Below, in pieces: positions 62,753 to 64,000 of a stretch of DNA of 64,000 nt. Positions within the stretch are counted from its first letter, which is position 1, and each line of letters starts with the position of its first letter. The DNA comes from Cognatundibacterium rivi (lineage in GTDB: Bacteria > Pseudomonadota > Gammaproteobacteria > Burkholderiales > Burkholderiaceae_D): positions 868,001-932,000 of the forward strand of contig NZ_JAGSPK010000002.1 in the NCBI RefSeq assembly GCF_018139565.1, written 5' to 3'. Under the pieces are notes generated by a model. It saw only the letters and a list, made by a program, of their open reading frames with translations. It was not told the origin of the DNA and did not search any database. The position numbers and the translations under genes were made by a program.

Positions 62753-64000
62753 ATGAGCACAGACATCCCCAAGGAACGCAGCAGCCTGAGCACACTGAAA
62801 GGCTTACTCCCTTTCCTGCTCCCCTATCGGCGCCAGTTCATTCTTGCCGGTATCGCCTTACTGGTCGCTGCCTGCGCAACGCTGGCAATTCCGGCAGCAT
62901 TCCGGCAGATGATCGATCTGGGCTTTGGTCACAATGGAAAAGGCAACATCGAGCATGTGGATCTGACCTTCCTCGCGCTGTTTGCTGTTGCCTGCGTTCT
63001 TGGCATCGCGACAGCGGCCCGCTTTTACATGGTGTCGTGGCTGGGTGAACGTGTCACCGCCGATATCCGCAATGCGGTGTATTCGCATGTGGTCACGCAG
63101 AGCCCGCAGTTTTTTGAAACGACCCAAACCGGCGAAGTCTTGTCGCGCCTGACCACCGACACCACACTGATACAGACGGTGGTCGGCACCAGCATTTCTA
63201 TGGCTTTGCGCAATGTCCTGTTGTTTATCGGCGGATTGGTGATGCTGTTTATCACCAGCATCAAACTCTCGTCCATCATCATCGTGATGCTGGCACTGGT
63301 GGTGTTGCCGATTATTTTGTTCGGGCGGAGGGTCCGCAAGCTCTCGCGTGACTCACAAGACAAAATCGCTGATGCGTCGGCCATCGCCGGTGAAATTCTG
63401 AATGCGATGCCGACTGTGCAGGCATTCACACATGAACACATCGAAGCACGACGCTTTGCAGATTCGGTCGAAAACGCGTTTGGCACTGCCATGCGCCGCA
63501 CACGCGCACGTTCGCTGCTGACCATGATGGCGATTTTGCTGGTGTTCGGTGCCATCGTCTTTGTGCTGTGGCTGGGCGCCCGTGCGGTCATGAACGGGAC
63601 GATGAGCGGCGGCGAACTCGGACAATTCATTCTGTATGCCTCTATCGTCGCTGGCGCGCTGGGCGCTTTATCAGAAGTGATGGGCGACGCGCAACGTGCT
63701 GCCGGCGCAACTGAACGCCTGCTGGAATTAATGGAAGTACAGTCACCGATACAAAATCCGGCACATCCGCGTGCTTTACCGCAACGTGCAGTAAAGCAAA
63801 CGGGCGGCGCAAGTTTATCGATACGCGACATCCGCTTTCATTATCCATCGCGCCCGGATACTGCCTCGATTGCGGGCGTCACACTGGATATTCCCGCCGG
63901 ACAAACAATTGCGGTCGTTGGTTCGTCCGGTGCAGGAAAAACCACTTTATTTCAATTGCTGCTGCGTTTCTATGATCCGCAAAGCGGAGAAATCCAGCTC
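62753..64000 (+). CDS. ABC exporter (fused permease-ATPase, MsbA-like), 3'-truncated
   Basis: The ATG at 62753 opens a frame that stays open through the last base; 416 residues are visible. An N-terminal six-helix exporter domain (starts F-L-L-P-Y-R-R-Q-F-I-L-A-G; E-T-T-Q-T-G-E-V-L-S-R-L-T-T-D) is followed by the beginning of an ATPase domain (F-H-Y-P-S-R-P) with Walker A G-S-S-G-A-G-K-T-T. This is the half-transporter type with lipid- or drug-export members. Signature and Walker B lie outside. Substrate unknown; no clear ribosome-binding site. Confidence 0.88.
   Translation, partial: MSTDIPKERSSLSTLKGLLPFLLPYRRQFILAGIALLVAACATLAIPAAFRQMIDLGFGHNGKGNIEHVDLTFLALFAVACVLGIATAARFYMVSWLGERVTADIRNAVYSHVVTQSPQFFETTQTGEVLSRLTTDTTLIQTVVGTSISMALRNVLLFIGGLVMLFITSIKLSSIIIVMLALVVLPIILFGRRVRKLSRDSQDKIADASAIAGEILNAMPTVQAFTHEHIEARRFADSVENAFGTAMRRTRARSLLTMMAILLVFGAIVFVLWLGARAVMNGTMSGGELGQFILYASIVAGALGALSEVMGDAQRAAGATERLLELMEVQSPIQNPAHPRALPQRAVKQTGGASLSIRDIRFHYPSRPDTASIAGVTLDIPAGQTIAVVGSSGAGKTTLFQLLLRFYDPQSGEIQL

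Noticed and set aside
1..64000. CRISPR array, tRNA, rRNA, insertion sequence or integrase.
   Set aside because: None seen on reading both strands; the eCIS block shows no flanking tRNA, transposase or obvious direct repeats.

Overview
The window looks like a chromosomal piece of a betaproteobacterium of the order Burkholderiales, probably Oxalobacteraceae (Undibacterium/Herminiimonas-like). The reasons are the complete prpBC-acnD-prpF-prpE methylcitrate block with a divergent PrpR regulator, a gcvTHP operon behind a tandem glycine riboswitch, and the overall protein style. The genus is an inference; no rRNA or tRNA gene is present.

Left part (1-28.6 kb), ordinary chromosome. A 5'-truncated patatin-like phospholipase with an outer-membrane barrel is followed by a fumarylacetoacetase-family hydrolase, a DUF885 metallopeptidase and an HDOD protein. 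The minus-strand propionate block then runs prpB-prpC-acnD-prpF-prpE (14.8 to 6.35 kb). It has a near-consensus sigma-54 promoter in front of prpB, repeated TGTTTCAT boxes as candidate PrpR sites, and prpR on the other strand. Next come a CheY / CheC / diguanylate cyclase operon, a four-gene ABC importer of the phosphonate/selenate type, an SDR oxidoreductase, a secreted hydrolase-like protein paired with a membrane-anchored protein, a lipocalin lipoprotein, a UbiA-type prenyltransferase and a LeuE-like exporter.

Middle part (28.6-55.8 kb), accessory. One unidirectional block of 18 genes encodes a contractile injection system of the extracellular type (eCIS, Afp/PVC-like). In order: DUF4255 (Pvc16-like) protein, an unknown, one sheath, two tube proteins, a 54-residue DUF5908 protein, a LysM tube/baseplate protein, a VgrG-like spike, a PAAR tip, gp25, a very large gp6/J-type baseplate protein, two unknowns (one fibre-like), an Afp12-like baseplate protein, a 2085-residue tape-measure protein of the CIS_TMP type, an AAA+ ATPase, a large envelope protein and a methyltransferase. 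Many junctions overlap by 1-11 bases, so translation is probably coupled. The most unusual member is the 1152-residue envelope protein: signal sequence, peptidoglycan-binding domain, a GH18-like barrel whose catalytic motif is destroyed (D-G-V-T-I-Y-F-Q), three membrane helices and a C-terminal domain. It could anchor or release the particle. No classical toxin cargo gene is visible.

Right part (55.8-64 kb), ordinary again. gcvT-gcvH-gcvP lie on the minus strand behind a tandem glycine riboswitch, followed by a repeat-built DUF2799-like lipoprotein and a 3'-truncated ABC exporter. Three copies of an approximately 80-bp dispersed intergenic element built around ATACTCCCCCCAGTAT lie at 13.8, 22.4 and 61.0 kb.
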